Origin: JBCCLJ01 sp039026915
GTDB taxonomy: Bacteria; Acidobacteriota; Thermoanaerobaculia; Multivoradales; Multivoraceae
Assembly (NCBI GenBank): GCA_039026915.1
Contig: JBCCLJ010000116.1
Span: 1 to 21,660, forward strand
Length of the DNA: 21,660 bases
Direction: 5' to 3'
How positions within the stretch are numbered: the first letter of the stretch is position 1; every line of letters starts with the position of its first letter. Below the pieces are notes generated by a model that saw nothing but the letters and a program-made list of their open reading frames with translations, was not told where the DNA came from and searched no databases. The position numbers were made by a program, and so were the translations under genes. Of the stretch, positions 1 to 7,759 are shown in pieces.

Positions 1-94
1 CGTTTGGGGACGGACATTCAGGAGGAGCCGCTCAGGCGGTGTTAACCCCCCCGGCCCGCCCGCCACGCGCGGCGAGCGCCGCGCGCGTCGACAA

Positions 95-140
95 GGCGAA
101 TGAGGCCTCAGCTTCTCAACCGAGCACGCCCTCATTCGCC
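95..140. repeat. Hairpin 1 of the array
   Basis: Perfect 11-base arms GGCGAATGAGG and CCTCATTCGCC are separated by 24 bases. The loop contains CTCAG followed by CTCAAC, and a similar pattern (CTCAG then CCCAAC) occurs in the loop of hairpin 3. Confidence 0.6.
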
Positions 141-158
141 GGAGCGGAGTCGCCGAGG

Positions 159-198
159 GCGAACGAAGTCGACCTTTCAAGAACTAGCGTTCGTTCGC
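159..198. repeat. Hairpin 2 of the array
   Basis: Perfect 9-base arms GCGAACGAA and TTCGTTCGC are separated by 22 bases. Compared with hairpins 1 and 3, a T-to-C change in the left arm is matched by A-to-G in the right arm, so pairing is kept. Confidence 0.55.
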
Positions 199-204
199 GC
201 CGAG

Positions 205-251
205 GGCGAATGGAGACGACTCAGAAGCCCCAACGATCCACTCCATTCGCC
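205..251. repeat. Hairpin 3 of the array
   Basis: Perfect 11-base arms GGCGAATGGAG and CTCCATTCGCC are separated by 25 bases. The left arm is preceded by CGCCGAGGGCGAA (198-210), which also occurs at 151-163 before hairpin 2, so the units look tandemly related. Confidence 0.6.
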
Positions 252-275
252 GTAGGGGACGGAGCATCAGGATCA

Positions 276-314
276 GTAGCGAAGGCCGTGGTAACCACCA
301 CGGACCTTCGCTAC
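276..314 (-). terminator. Long hairpin overlapping a stop codon
   Basis: The left arm 276-292 (GTAGCGAAGGCCGTGGT) pairs with 297-314 across a 4-base loop, giving about 17 pairs with one bulged A. It includes the TAG stop (311-313) of the minus-strand gene, which fits a transcript-end or mRNA-protecting structure. No U-rich tract follows on the minus strand, so it is not a classic intrinsic terminator. Confidence 0.45.
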
Positions 315-883
315 CGTGTCAGACGCGACGTCTTTGGAATCCAGACCACGATGCGGCGCGTCACGTCGCCCAAGCGCGCATCGATCTCCCAGCATCCCGG
401 AGCGGGAAAGACCAGGCGCGTTGGAATGAAGGAGTACTCCTTCGTGACCGAAGCGGTCGCCTTCGGCGGGGTCAGGGAAGAGCGGTGAGGCTCGACGACC
501 TGCAACACATTGCTCACACCGTCCTCGCCCACGAAGGAAAGCTCGGAGGGGCTCTTGCGCCGACGGCCAATGACGGTCAAATCGCCGTCCTGCCGACGCG
601 ACAGCACGAAGGCGGCGTCGATCGCCTGATCTTCGCTCCAGCTGTTCTGCGCTGCGCCGAGCAACCAGATCGGCTCTTTGCCGGCCATCGGAGGCACGAC
701 GTTCGGCATGCGGTCGACGAGTGCGCTGGTGCGGCAGTCGGCGGCGGTGCTGGCACCGACGGCGGGTGCCACAGCGCCGAGGAGGACGGTGATCAAGGCG
801 AAGGCAAACAGGCTGCCCCGCGAGCTGTTCGACGCACGGTCGAAGCACGGGAGCGAAGGCAGCCGCGAGAAGGAACGTCTCAT
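311..883 (-). CDS. Secreted protein of unknown function, PGCWE motif
   Basis: I do not recognise a characterised family. The 190-residue product has a Sec-type signal peptide: a basic N-terminus, a hydrophobic core at about residues 25-42, and likely cleavage near residue 43-45. The mature part has two cysteines, C50 and C164, which could form a disulfide. The second lies in FPAPGCWEIDARLGD near the C-terminus. Similar 'PGCWE' strands occur in small exported hypothetical proteins with a beta-sandwich-like end, but that is recalled, not tested. The ATG at 883 is preferred over one 26 codons upstream because GGAG sits 8 bases before it and the signal peptide then has normal form. It is followed by the hairpin at 276-314 and lies in the same orientation downstream of the Asp-box gene, 216 bases apart and probably with its own promoter. 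Confidence 0.75.
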   Translation of the reverse strand: MRRSFSRLPSLPCFDRASNSSRGSLFAFALITVLLGAVAPAVGASTAADCRTSALVDRMPNVVPPMAGKEPIWLLGAAQNSWSEDQAIDAAFVLSRRQDGDLTVIGRRRKSPSELSFVGEDGVSNVLQVVEPHRSSLTPPKATASVTKEYSFIPTRLVFPAPGCWEIDARLGDVTRRIVVWIPKTSRLTR

Positions 884-975
884 GGGTGTCTCCGGGCAAA
901 GAAAGAATGTCTGCTCGAAGGCTAACGAAATGTGACGATCTCTGAGTAGAAGGCTGCGCACATCGAAACCTGCAA

Positions 976-1005
976 ATAACAGTGCTTCGACTTCCTCCTT
1001 GCCAA
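976..1005 (-). promoter_or_regulatory. Candidate sigma70-like promoter
   Basis: Read on the minus strand, TTGGCA (1005-1000) and TGTTAT (981-976) are 18 bases apart. They match the -35 and -10 consensus at 5/6 and 4/6 positions, in a locally AT-richer stretch about 93 bases upstream of the ATG at 883. This is a match by eye only. Confidence 0.3.
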
Positions 1006-1030
1006 ACGTTGGGATCGGCCCAGAGACGGG

Positions 1031-1100
1031 ACGCCTTAAGGGCCGGGGACCGGGCTACGGAGAGCTCCGTCCCAGACCCTGGCCCCGGAGACTGAGGCGT
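1031..1100 (-). terminator. Nested hairpin at the end of the Asp-box gene
   Basis: Three nested stems are visible: ACGCCT/AGGCGT (1031-1036 with 1095-1100), CCGGGG/CCCCGG (1043-1048 with 1083-1088), and an inner ACGGA/TCCGT hairpin at 1057-1070 flanked by GGG/CCC. The outer stem touches the TAA stop codon (1100-1102). No U-tract follows on the minus strand, so it could be a 3'-end stabiliser or a Rho-dependent end rather than an intrinsic terminator. Confidence 0.4.
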
Positions 1101-4100
1101 TACTCGGGGATCGCCCGGCCAGGGCTCCACGGAGCACCCGCCGCATCGAGCTGTTGCTCGAGGCTCCCGAGATCCGTGTCGACGGCAGCGAGCTCGTCGC
1201 GGATCGCATCGAGCTGAGACGCCGCAATGGCGAGCGACTGTCGGTGGGTCTGCGTCGGTCCGAGACGGGTGTTCCAGTGCCCGCGGACCACGGTGAAGAT
1301 CCTCTGCAGGACACCCGGCAGCGACGGCTCCTGGAATCGGCCGAGTGTTTCGTCGCCGTTGAGACGCCGATCGAGACCGTAGAGGCGCTCCCGGAGAGCG
1401 ACGACGTCGGCCAGCAAGCTGGCGTCGAGACCCGGCGTCACCGGGATCGCGAGGGCTGCGTGCTGAGCGCGCTCGTCGGCGCGCTCGAGCTCGGCGGCGA
1501 CCGCCGTCGCACGACGCAGCAGGTCGTTCGTCTGCTTCTGGAAGGTCTGGATCTCCGACGCCGGCAGTCCTTCGAGGGTGCGGTTCTCGAGATCGACGAG
1601 GTCGAAGTTCTGCGGCCCCCCGAGAGCTCGCAGCTCGCCGCCCTCGAGCAGGGCCAGTTCGACCGAGTAGGAACCTGGAGGAGCCAGGGGACCCTGCGGA
1701 CCGCGCCCGAAACCGCGACCTCCGCCACCGAGTCGCGTCGGCATCGCCATCGGCAGACGCAGATCCCAGGTCACGCGCTGCATGCCGGAGCGCGCGGGCC
1801 CCTCGATGCGCCGCACGACGTCGCCGGCCGCATTGCGCACCGTGAGCATGACCTGGGTCTTCATACCGACCTCCGCCTGCTGATCCTCGGCGCGCAGCAC
1901 ATCCCAGTCGGGGAAGGGCACGGTCTCACCTGACGCACGGCGCTCGCTCTCCGCCTTGCGGCGCTCTTGGCGCGCCGTCTTCGGCGTCTCGCGCAGGTAG
2001 TACGTTAACGTGGCGCCGAAAGGTGGGTTCGGGGCGACGAAGTAGTCGCTGCCGCTCGTGCCCTTCGGGCGTCGGCCATGCGGCGTCGAGGGCACGTACC
2101 ACCAGGTGCGACGCGGAGCGAAGAGAATCGCCTCCTCTTCGAGACGTTCAGAGCTCAGATTCCGCAGCGGCGAGTAGTCGTCGAGAACGTAGAAGCCACG
2201 GCCGAACGACGCGCCGACCAGGTCGTTCTCGCGCCGCTGAATGTCGAGATCTCGGTAGGCGATCGTGGGCGAGCCCGCCATCTTGAGCCACTGTTCGCCG
2301 CCGTCGATCGTGAAGTAGATGCCGAACTCGGTGCCAGCAAAGAGCAGGTTCGGATCGACGTGATCCTGCTGCAGTGACCAGATCAGATGGCGGTCTGGCA
2401 GGTCGCCAGCGATGGAGCGCCAAGTGCGGCCGCGGTCGTCGCTGCGCAGCGGATAGGGCGCGTAGTCACCCATCTTGTGATTGTCGACCGAGGCGAAGAC
2501 CGTATCGGCGTCGGTCGGCGACGCGGTCAACTCGTTGACGAAGAGCAGCTCGGGGAAGCCCGACAGGTCGGCTCGACGCCAGGTCTGCCCGCTGTCCTCG
2601 CTGATCTGAATCAGGCCGTCGTCGGTGCCGACGTAGAGCAGGCCTTCGACGAGCGGCGACTCGGCGATCGCCGTCATGTTGGCGTGCCACGACATCGCCG
2701 TGTTGCCCCAGACGGCCTCGTCGCCGGCGGTCCGGCCGTCCATGTCGCGCTCGTAGCGGGTCACGCCCCGCGTGAACTCGCCCGGCAGCACGGTCCACGA
2801 GTCGCCACGATCGTCAGTGCGCCAGAGCCGCTGCGAGCCCATGTAGATGCGCTTGTGATCGTGGGGCGAGATGATCATGGGCGCGTCCCAGTTCCAGCGC
2901 TCCGGCTCGTCGTCCGGTCCCGGCTGCGGCTGGATGTCGATCGTCTCTCCGGTGCGCTTGTCGTAGCGCAGCGGATGACCGTTCTGCCAGGTGACGTAGA
3001 GCACGTTGGCGTCGGTCGGGTCGACCATCGTCATGTAGCCGTCCGCGCCGTAAGCGACCGTCCAGTCCGCCGTGCGGATGCCGTGACTGTTGAGGGTGCG
3101 CGACGGGCCGACTTGGGTACCGTTGTCCTGCGTGCCGCCGGCGACGTTGTAAAACGGCAGGTCGTAGTCGATGGACAGCTTGTAGAACTGCGTCAGCGGC
3201 AGGTTCTGTACGTACTTCCAGGTCTTGGCGTGGTCATGGGTGTAGTAGACGCCGCCGTCACTGCCGTTGAGGATGAACTCCGGCTCGTCCGGCAGGAACG
3301 CCATCGCGTGGTTGTCGCCGTGCTTGTCGATCTCACCGAGCTCGCGAAACGTCAGTCCACCGTCCTCGGTGATGTTGATGCGCGGCGCCATCTGGTAGAC
3401 GCGATCGAAGACGTGCGGCGACGCGAAGATCTCCTGGTAGTAGTGCGGCCCCGTGCCGCCGGAGTGGTAGTCATTGCGCTTCACCCAGCTCGCACCGCGG
3501 TCGGTCGAGCGATAGAAGCCGGCCTCGTTGTTCCCCGGCTCCTGGCTCGCCTCGATCGTCGCGTAGACGACGTCGGGGCGCATCGGCGAAATCGCGAGGC
3601 CGATCTTGCCCATGTCGCCCTTCGGCAGTCCGTTGGTGAGCTCCGTCCAGGTCGCGCCGCCGTCGGTCGACTTGTGGATCCCCGAGCCCGGACCGTTGAT
3701 CAGCGCCCAGACCTTGCGGCGACGGTCGTAGGTCGCAGCGTAGAGAACGTCGGGGTCGCGCGGATCGTAGTGAATGTCGGTGACGCCCGTATCGTCATTG
3801 ACGAAGAGAATCCGCTCCCACGTCTCTCCTCCGTCGGTCGTCTTGTAGAGGCCGCGCTCGCCACCGCTCGACCAGAGAGGGCCTTCGGCGGCGACGTAGA
3901 CGACGTTGCCGTCTTCGGGATGCACGACAATCTTGCCGATGTGCTCGGAAGTCTCGAGACCCATGTTCTTCCAGGTCTTGCCACCGTCGCTGCTCTTGTA
4001 GACGCCGTCGCCGAAACCGACGTGGCGACCGCTCGAGTTCTCGCCCGTTCCCACCCAGACGATCTCCGGGTTCGTCGGATCGAGCGTCACGTCACCGATC

Positions 4101-4408
4101 GAGTAGGAGGGCTGGCTCGCGAAGATCGCCTTCCAGGTCGTGCCGAAGTTCGTCGTCTTCCAGACACCGCCGGAGCCAGCCGCGACGTACCAGGTGTTCT
4201 TGTCCTGTGGATGGATCGCAAGGTCGGAGATTCGTCCGGAGCGCAGCGCCGGTCCGATGCCGCGCAACGACAAGGCCGAGAAGGTCCCGGCGCTCACGCC
4301 GTCGGAGCTTCCCTCGCCCGAGCGCTGAGCAGTCGATGGAAGCGCCAAGATCAGAAAAGCCGTGGCTGCCAGGAGGGCCGCTGTCCGAAGCTGTCTGGAG
4401 TCCCGCAT
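1100..4408 (-). CDS. Secreted VPS10/sortilin-like Asp-box protein
   Basis: This 1102-residue exported protein belongs to the sortilin/BNR 'glycosyl hydrolase' group common in Acidobacteriota and Bacteroidota. The signal peptide is residues 1-28 with a cleavage-like ALPSTAQ. Residues about 45-750 are built of repeats carrying at least ten Asp-box motifs (S/T-x-D-x-G-x-x-W), such as KSSDGGKTWKNM, KTTDGGETWERI and RSDDRGRTWRSI, as expected for one or two large beta-propellers. A proline- and Gly-rich section follows, with a FlgD/Ig-like strand set (VRNAAGDVVRRIEG then GMQRVTWDLR) and a helical, probably coiled-coil C-terminus. Enzymatic activity is often annotated but not established, and no catalytic residues are recognised here; a binding or scaffold role is equally possible. 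The ATG at 4408 has AGGGGA upstream and gives a clean signal peptide, unlike the longer start 19 codons earlier. It is divergent from the kinase gene at 4548. Confidence 0.9.
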   Translation of the reverse strand: MRDSRQLRTAALLAATAFLILALPSTAQRSGEGSSDGVSAGTFSALSLRGIGPALRSGRISDLAIHPQDKNTWYVAAGSGGVWKTTNFGTTWKAIFASQPSYSIGDVTLDPTNPEIVWVGTGENSSGRHVGFGDGVYKSSDGGKTWKNMGLETSEHIGKIVVHPEDGNVVYVAAEGPLWSSGGERGLYKTTDGGETWERILFVNDDTGVTDIHYDPRDPDVLYAATYDRRRKVWALINGPGSGIHKSTDGGATWTELTNGLPKGDMGKIGLAISPMRPDVVYATIEASQEPGNNEAGFYRSTDRGASWVKRNDYHSGGTGPHYYQEIFASPHVFDRVYQMAPRINITEDGGLTFRELGEIDKHGDNHAMAFLPDEPEFILNGSDGGVYYTHDHAKTWKYVQNLPLTQFYKLSIDYDLPFYNVAGGTQDNGTQVGPSRTLNSHGIRTADWTVAYGADGYMTMVDPTDANVLYVTWQNGHPLRYDKRTGETIDIQPQPGPDDEPERWNWDAPMIISPHDHKRIYMGSQRLWRTDDRGDSWTVLPGEFTRGVTRYERDMDGRTAGDEAVWGNTAMSWHANMTAIAESPLVEGLLYVGTDDGLIQISEDSGQTWRRADLSGFPELLFVNELTASPTDADTVFASVDNHKMGDYAPYPLRSDDRGRTWRSIAGDLPDRHLIWSLQQDHVDPNLLFAGTEFGIYFTIDGGEQWLKMAGSPTIAYRDLDIQRRENDLVGASFGRGFYVLDDYSPLRNLSSERLEEEAILFAPRRTWWYVPSTPHGRRPKGTSGSDYFVAPNPPFGATLTYYLRETPKTARQERRKAESERRASGETVPFPDWDVLRAEDQQAEVGMKTQVMLTVRNAAGDVVRRIEGPARSGMQRVTWDLRLPMAMPTRLGGGGRGFGRGPQGPLAPPGSYSVELALLEGGELRALGGPQNFDLVDLENRTLEGLPASEIQTFQKQTNDLLRRATAVAAELERADERAQHAALAIPVTPGLDASLLADVVALRERLYGLDRRLNGDETLGRFQEPSLPGVLQRIFTVVRGHWNTRLGPTQTHRQSLAIAASQLDAIRDELAAVDTDLGSLEQQLDAAGAPWSPGRAIPE

Positions 4409-4463
4409 CACAAGTCCCCTTGTCACGAGCGAGGCTTGCACGCCGAGCGATCGCCGCGACGGC

Positions 4464-4489
4464 ACTCACCACACTCGACCGTGTGAGTC
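4464..4489. promoter_or_regulatory. Inverted repeat in a divergent intergenic region
   Basis: ACTCACCAC and GTGTGAGT form an imperfect inverted repeat with one extra C. It lies in the 139-base gap between the divergent Asp-box and kinase genes. Its position suits an operator or a leader hairpin. The best plus-strand promoter-like pair nearby is TTGGAG (4492-4497) and TAGCTT (4516-4521), 18 apart, which is weak. Confidence 0.25.
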
Positions 4490-4547
4490 GTTTGGAGGTT
4501 CTTCATGCGCGATCGTAGCTTGCTAGTGTCGGTCCGCAAGCCAATCC

Positions 4548-7500
4548 ATGAGCGAAAACGACGAAGAAGAGGAGACGCCGAAAGGCGATGCTCCTTCGAA
4601 GACAGATCTGCCGACGTTGGCGGAGGCGGGAAAGGTGCGCGACGCGACGGCACTACCCACTCTCACCCGGCCTGGCGAGCGCCCCGACGCGGATGGCCGT
4701 TCCGCCAACGCGCCGGCAATCGAAGCGGAGTCGATCGACGGCTACACCCTGATCGGTCAACTCGGACGAGGCGGCATGGGCGTCGTCTACGAAGCCGAAC
4801 AGCACCAACCTCGGCGCAAGGTCGCCCTGAAGGTCGTTCGTAGCGACCGCTTCCTGGACGAGAACAACCTCCGGATGTTCCAGCGAGAGGCTGATTCGCT
4901 CGCAAGACTCGAACACCCGAACATCGCCAACATCTTCGAGTCGGGCTCCACGGACGACGGTCAGCACTACTTCGCCATGGAGTTGATCCGCGGTGAAACG
5001 CTCGACGTCTGGCTCGACAGCCATCCGCCGAGCGGCGCCCGCCGCGACCTCGAAGTCAAGCTCCTGCTCCTCGCGTCCGTTGCCGAGGCCGTTCACTACG
5101 CCCACCAGCGCGGCGTGATCCATCGTGACCTCAAGCCCTCGAACCTCATCGTCACGGAGCCCTCCGAAGAGTCGGACGCCGGCAGAGCGAGCCAAACGAC
5201 GGGGATCCCGAGCATCAAGATCCTCGACTTCGGACTGGCGAGGATCACCGACTCCGACGTCGCGGCGACACAGATCACCGAGATCGGTGTGATCAAGGGC
5301 ACTCTCGCTTACATGAGTCCAGAGCAAGCCCAGGGTGACCCGGCGCTCATCGACGTTCGTACCGACGTCTACGCGCTCGGCGTCATGCTGTACGAACTGC
5401 TCACCGGCCAGCGCCCCTACGAGATTCCCGGAAACTCCTTGATGGAGGTGATCCGGGTGATCCGAGAGCAGCCGCCGGCGCCACTGGAAGAGGTCTGGAG
5501 CGAGGCGCGCCGAATCGACCAGGACATCCAGACGGTCGTCGACAAGGCGCTGGCCAAGGATCCGGACATGCGTTACGGCAGCGCCGCTGCACTGGCCGAA
5601 GATCTCCGCCGCTACCTCGCCTCGCAGCCGATCCTCGCGCGGCCGCCCAGCACGGTCTACCAGCTACGCAAGCTCGTCGCCCGCAACCGACTGGCTTCGA
5701 GCCTGCTGGCACTCCTTCTCGTCTCGGTGATCGGCTTCGGCATTCTCGTCAGCGTGCTCTTCGCCCGCTCTCTGCGCGCCGAAGCGCGCGCCAGTCTCGA
5801 AGCCGAGACCTCGAGTCAGGCGCTCGACTTCATGACCGAGATGTTCGAGGTCTCCGACCCAAGCGAGTCGCGGGGCGAGACGATCACCGCGCGGGAGATT
5901 CTCGATCGAGGTGCTCTTCGCATCGAGCAGGAGCTCGCGGAGCAACCCTCCGTGCGCTCGGCACTGATGACGACGATGGGCAAGACCTACGCCGGGCTCG
6001 GTCTCTACACACAGGCCGAGCAGCTCATCCGCAGCGCCATTGACGCTCGCACTCAGCTCGGGGAGGCCTCGGAGCCGGCGACGCTGGCGGCCTCTGCAGC
6101 TCTCGGCGAGGTGCTCCTCGGACAGTCGAAGCTGGAGGAGGCGACGTCGGTGCTGCGACGATCCTTCGAGCAGCAGCGGGAGCTGCTCGGTCCCGATCAC
6201 CTCGACACGCTCAACACGCAGGCCGCCCTCGTCCAGGCCCTCGAGGAGCGCAGCCTCTACCCCGAAGCGGAGACCATGGGCCGGGAGGCGATCGAGCTCT
6301 CCAAGGCGCGCTACGGCGACGAGCACGAGATCTCGCTCATCCTTCGGAACCAGCTCGCCCTGGTGCTGCAGGAAATCGGCCGCCTGGAGGACGCCGAACG
6401 GGAGATGCGGTCCGTCTGGGACGTGCGCCGCAAGTCCCAGGGCGACGACCATCCGGAGACTCTCTCGGCACTCAACAACCTCGCCGAGCACTACATGAGG
6501 ATGGGCCGCTTCGACGACTCGAACCGGCTCTTTCGCGAAGGCCTCGAGACGATGCGCCGCACCATGGGTCGGGAGCATCGCGACACGCTGCGCTTCGAGA
6601 GCAACCTGGGACGACTCCTCACGGAGCAGCACCGTTGGGACGAAGCGGAGGTGGCCTACCGGGAGATCCTCGAAATCCAGCAGCGCACGCTGGGCGAGGA
6701 CCACATCGACACGCTGATGTCGCTCAACACGGTGGGCGTGGTGCTCACCAACCTGGAACGCAACGCCGAAGCCGAAAGCTACTACCTGCGAGCCTTCGAG
6801 GGTTGGCGCCGCCGGTTCGGGGAAGCTCATACCGAAACGCTGACGACGACCAGCAACCTGGCGATCTTCTACATGAGCGAGGGCCGCCTCGACGACGCCG
6901 AGAGCTGGGGGCAACGCGCCTACGACGGAGCGGTCGAACTCTTCGGCGCCGACCACCCCAGCACCCTCCTGTTCCTCGAGAACCTCAGCAACGTGCTCTA
7001 CCGCAAGGGTCAGACCGAAACCACCTTGAAGCATCTGCAGACGGTGCTCGACGGCCGACGCAGAGCCCTGGGCAACGACCACCCTGCGGTCACGCGCACG
7101 CTGGTGAACCTCTCGGTGGTCAACGACATCACGGGGCATCCCGAGCGGGCCATACCCTTTCGCCGCGAGCTTCTGGAACGCTCGGAGGAGGGAGTCGGCG
7201 CCGACTACCCCTCGGTCGCCGAACAGCTGCAGAGCCTCGCTCTACAGCTTCACGCCGACGGCGATCACCAGCGCGCCTTCGAAAGCGCGCAGCAGGTCCT
7301 TCGCATCCGTCTCGAGCTACTCGGCCCCGAAGATCCGGCGACGCTGAGCGCCCATCGCGGAGTCTCGACTCTTGCTCTGCAAGCCGGACAGGCGGCGCAG
7401 GCGGTCGAGCTCAGCAGCGCTTGCTACGACGCCCACTTGGCCACGCTCGGAGCCGAGGCGAGCGAGACCGTCCGGTGCGTGACGACGGCGATCGAGGCGC

Positions 7501-7577
7501 AGGAGTCTCTGGGTGACGCGGCCGCCGCCGCGCGCTGGCGAGACCGCTTGCCCGCCGAGGCGCGGAACGACGGCTGA
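4548..7577 (+). CDS. Membrane Ser/Thr kinase with kinesin-light-chain-like TPRs
   Basis: This is a 1009-residue Hanks-type kinase of the PknB family fused to TPRs. An acidic, Thr-containing N-terminal tail (1-64) precedes the kinase domain (about 66-355). Key residues are in place: glycine loop GRGGMGVVY (73-81), ATP lysine K95, catalytic HRD 192-194, DFG 227-229 and SPEQ at 257-260. One transmembrane helix at about 383-406 puts the kinase in the cytoplasm and the C-terminal part in the periplasm. Residues about 460-1000 hold roughly ten 42-residue TPRs starting G-x-D/E-H-x-x-T-L, as in kinesin light chain, which usually bind proteins or peptides. The start is the first ATG (4548), 139 bases from the divergent gene; no strong Shine-Dalgarno is seen. 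The next gene, 182 bases on, is a second kinase of similar design. Substrates are unknown; the nearby ECF sigma factor is a candidate. Confidence 0.93.
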   Translation: MSENDEEEETPKGDAPSKTDLPTLAEAGKVRDATALPTLTRPGERPDADGRSANAPAIEAESIDGYTLIGQLGRGGMGVVYEAEQHQPRRKVALKVVRSDRFLDENNLRMFQREADSLARLEHPNIANIFESGSTDDGQHYFAMELIRGETLDVWLDSHPPSGARRDLEVKLLLLASVAEAVHYAHQRGVIHRDLKPSNLIVTEPSEESDAGRASQTTGIPSIKILDFGLARITDSDVAATQITEIGVIKGTLAYMSPEQAQGDPALIDVRTDVYALGVMLYELLTGQRPYEIPGNSLMEVIRVIREQPPAPLEEVWSEARRIDQDIQTVVDKALAKDPDMRYGSAAALAEDLRRYLASQPILARPPSTVYQLRKLVARNRLASSLLALLLVSVIGFGILVSVLFARSLRAEARASLEAETSSQALDFMTEMFEVSDPSESRGETITAREILDRGALRIEQELAEQPSVRSALMTTMGKTYAGLGLYTQAEQLIRSAIDARTQLGEASEPATLAASAALGEVLLGQSKLEEATSVLRRSFEQQRELLGPDHLDTLNTQAALVQALEERSLYPEAETMGREAIELSKARYGDEHEISLILRNQLALVLQEIGRLEDAEREMRSVWDVRRKSQGDDHPETLSALNNLAEHYMRMGRFDDSNRLFREGLETMRRTMGREHRDTLRFESNLGRLLTEQHRWDEAEVAYREILEIQQRTLGEDHIDTLMSLNTVGVVLTNLERNAEAESYYLRAFEGWRRRFGEAHTETLTTTSNLAIFYMSEGRLDDAESWGQRAYDGAVELFGADHPSTLLFLENLSNVLYRKGQTETTLKHLQTVLDGRRRALGNDHPAVTRTLVNLSVVNDITGHPERAIPFRRELLERSEEGVGADYPSVAEQLQSLALQLHADGDHQRAFESAQQVLRIRLELLGPEDPATLSAHRGVSTLALQAGQAAQAVELSSACYDAHLATLGAEASETVRCVTTAIEAQESLGDAAAAARWRDRLPAEARNDG

Positions 7578-7759
7578 AGACAGGCCCGGACCCACTCTCG
7601 GCGACCGAGCTTCCTGACCAAGTCCGGCGACTCGGACAAGGCTGTCCGCAGACCGTCGCCTTCCAGACACAGCTTGCCTCCTCGGCCAGCACTCTCGACA
7701 GCTCCCAAGCCTCGGAGGCGATCCCGCGCCGGTGGGTCTGCGACAATTCGACGTTGATC

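Larger units (their letters stand above)
1..310. repeat. Gene-free region with an inverted-repeat cluster
   Basis: No credible gene is seen here; the one open frame is low-complexity Arg/Ala/Ser-rich and runs antisense into the next gene. The sequence instead holds a GC-rich palindrome (66-74 with 77-85) and three spaced hairpins: arms 95-105/130-140, 159-167/190-198 and 205-215/241-251. A fourth hairpin starts at 276. The arms of the three middle hairpins are variants of one motif, GGCGAAYGRRG, each matched by its own complement. Bases 1-47 and 251-296 look like diverged copies of one unit: both have GGGGACGGA, then CAGGA, then TAACC, with exactly 37 bases from the first block to TAACC. This may be a REP- or MITE-like element or a structured RNA. 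The window starts inside it, so its left end is unknown. Confidence 0.6.

Noticed and set aside
1..314. CRISPR array or integron attC sites
   Set aside because: Units are imperfect hairpins with differing arms and no identical repeats with unique spacers. GTTAACC at 41-47 does not fit the attC core pattern GTTRRRY, and no paired core was found.
39..488. 149-codon plus-strand open frame
   Set aside because: Low-complexity composition, no ribosome site, runs across the hairpin array and antisense into the secreted gene at 311-883.
2387..4486. 699-codon plus-strand frame opposite the Asp-box gene
   Set aside because: Antisense shadow of a clearly coding gene; Val/Arg/Asp-rich with no recognisable domain.
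5664..7139. 491-codon minus-strand frame opposite the first kinase
   Set aside because: Shadow of the TPR region; no independent start signal or domain.
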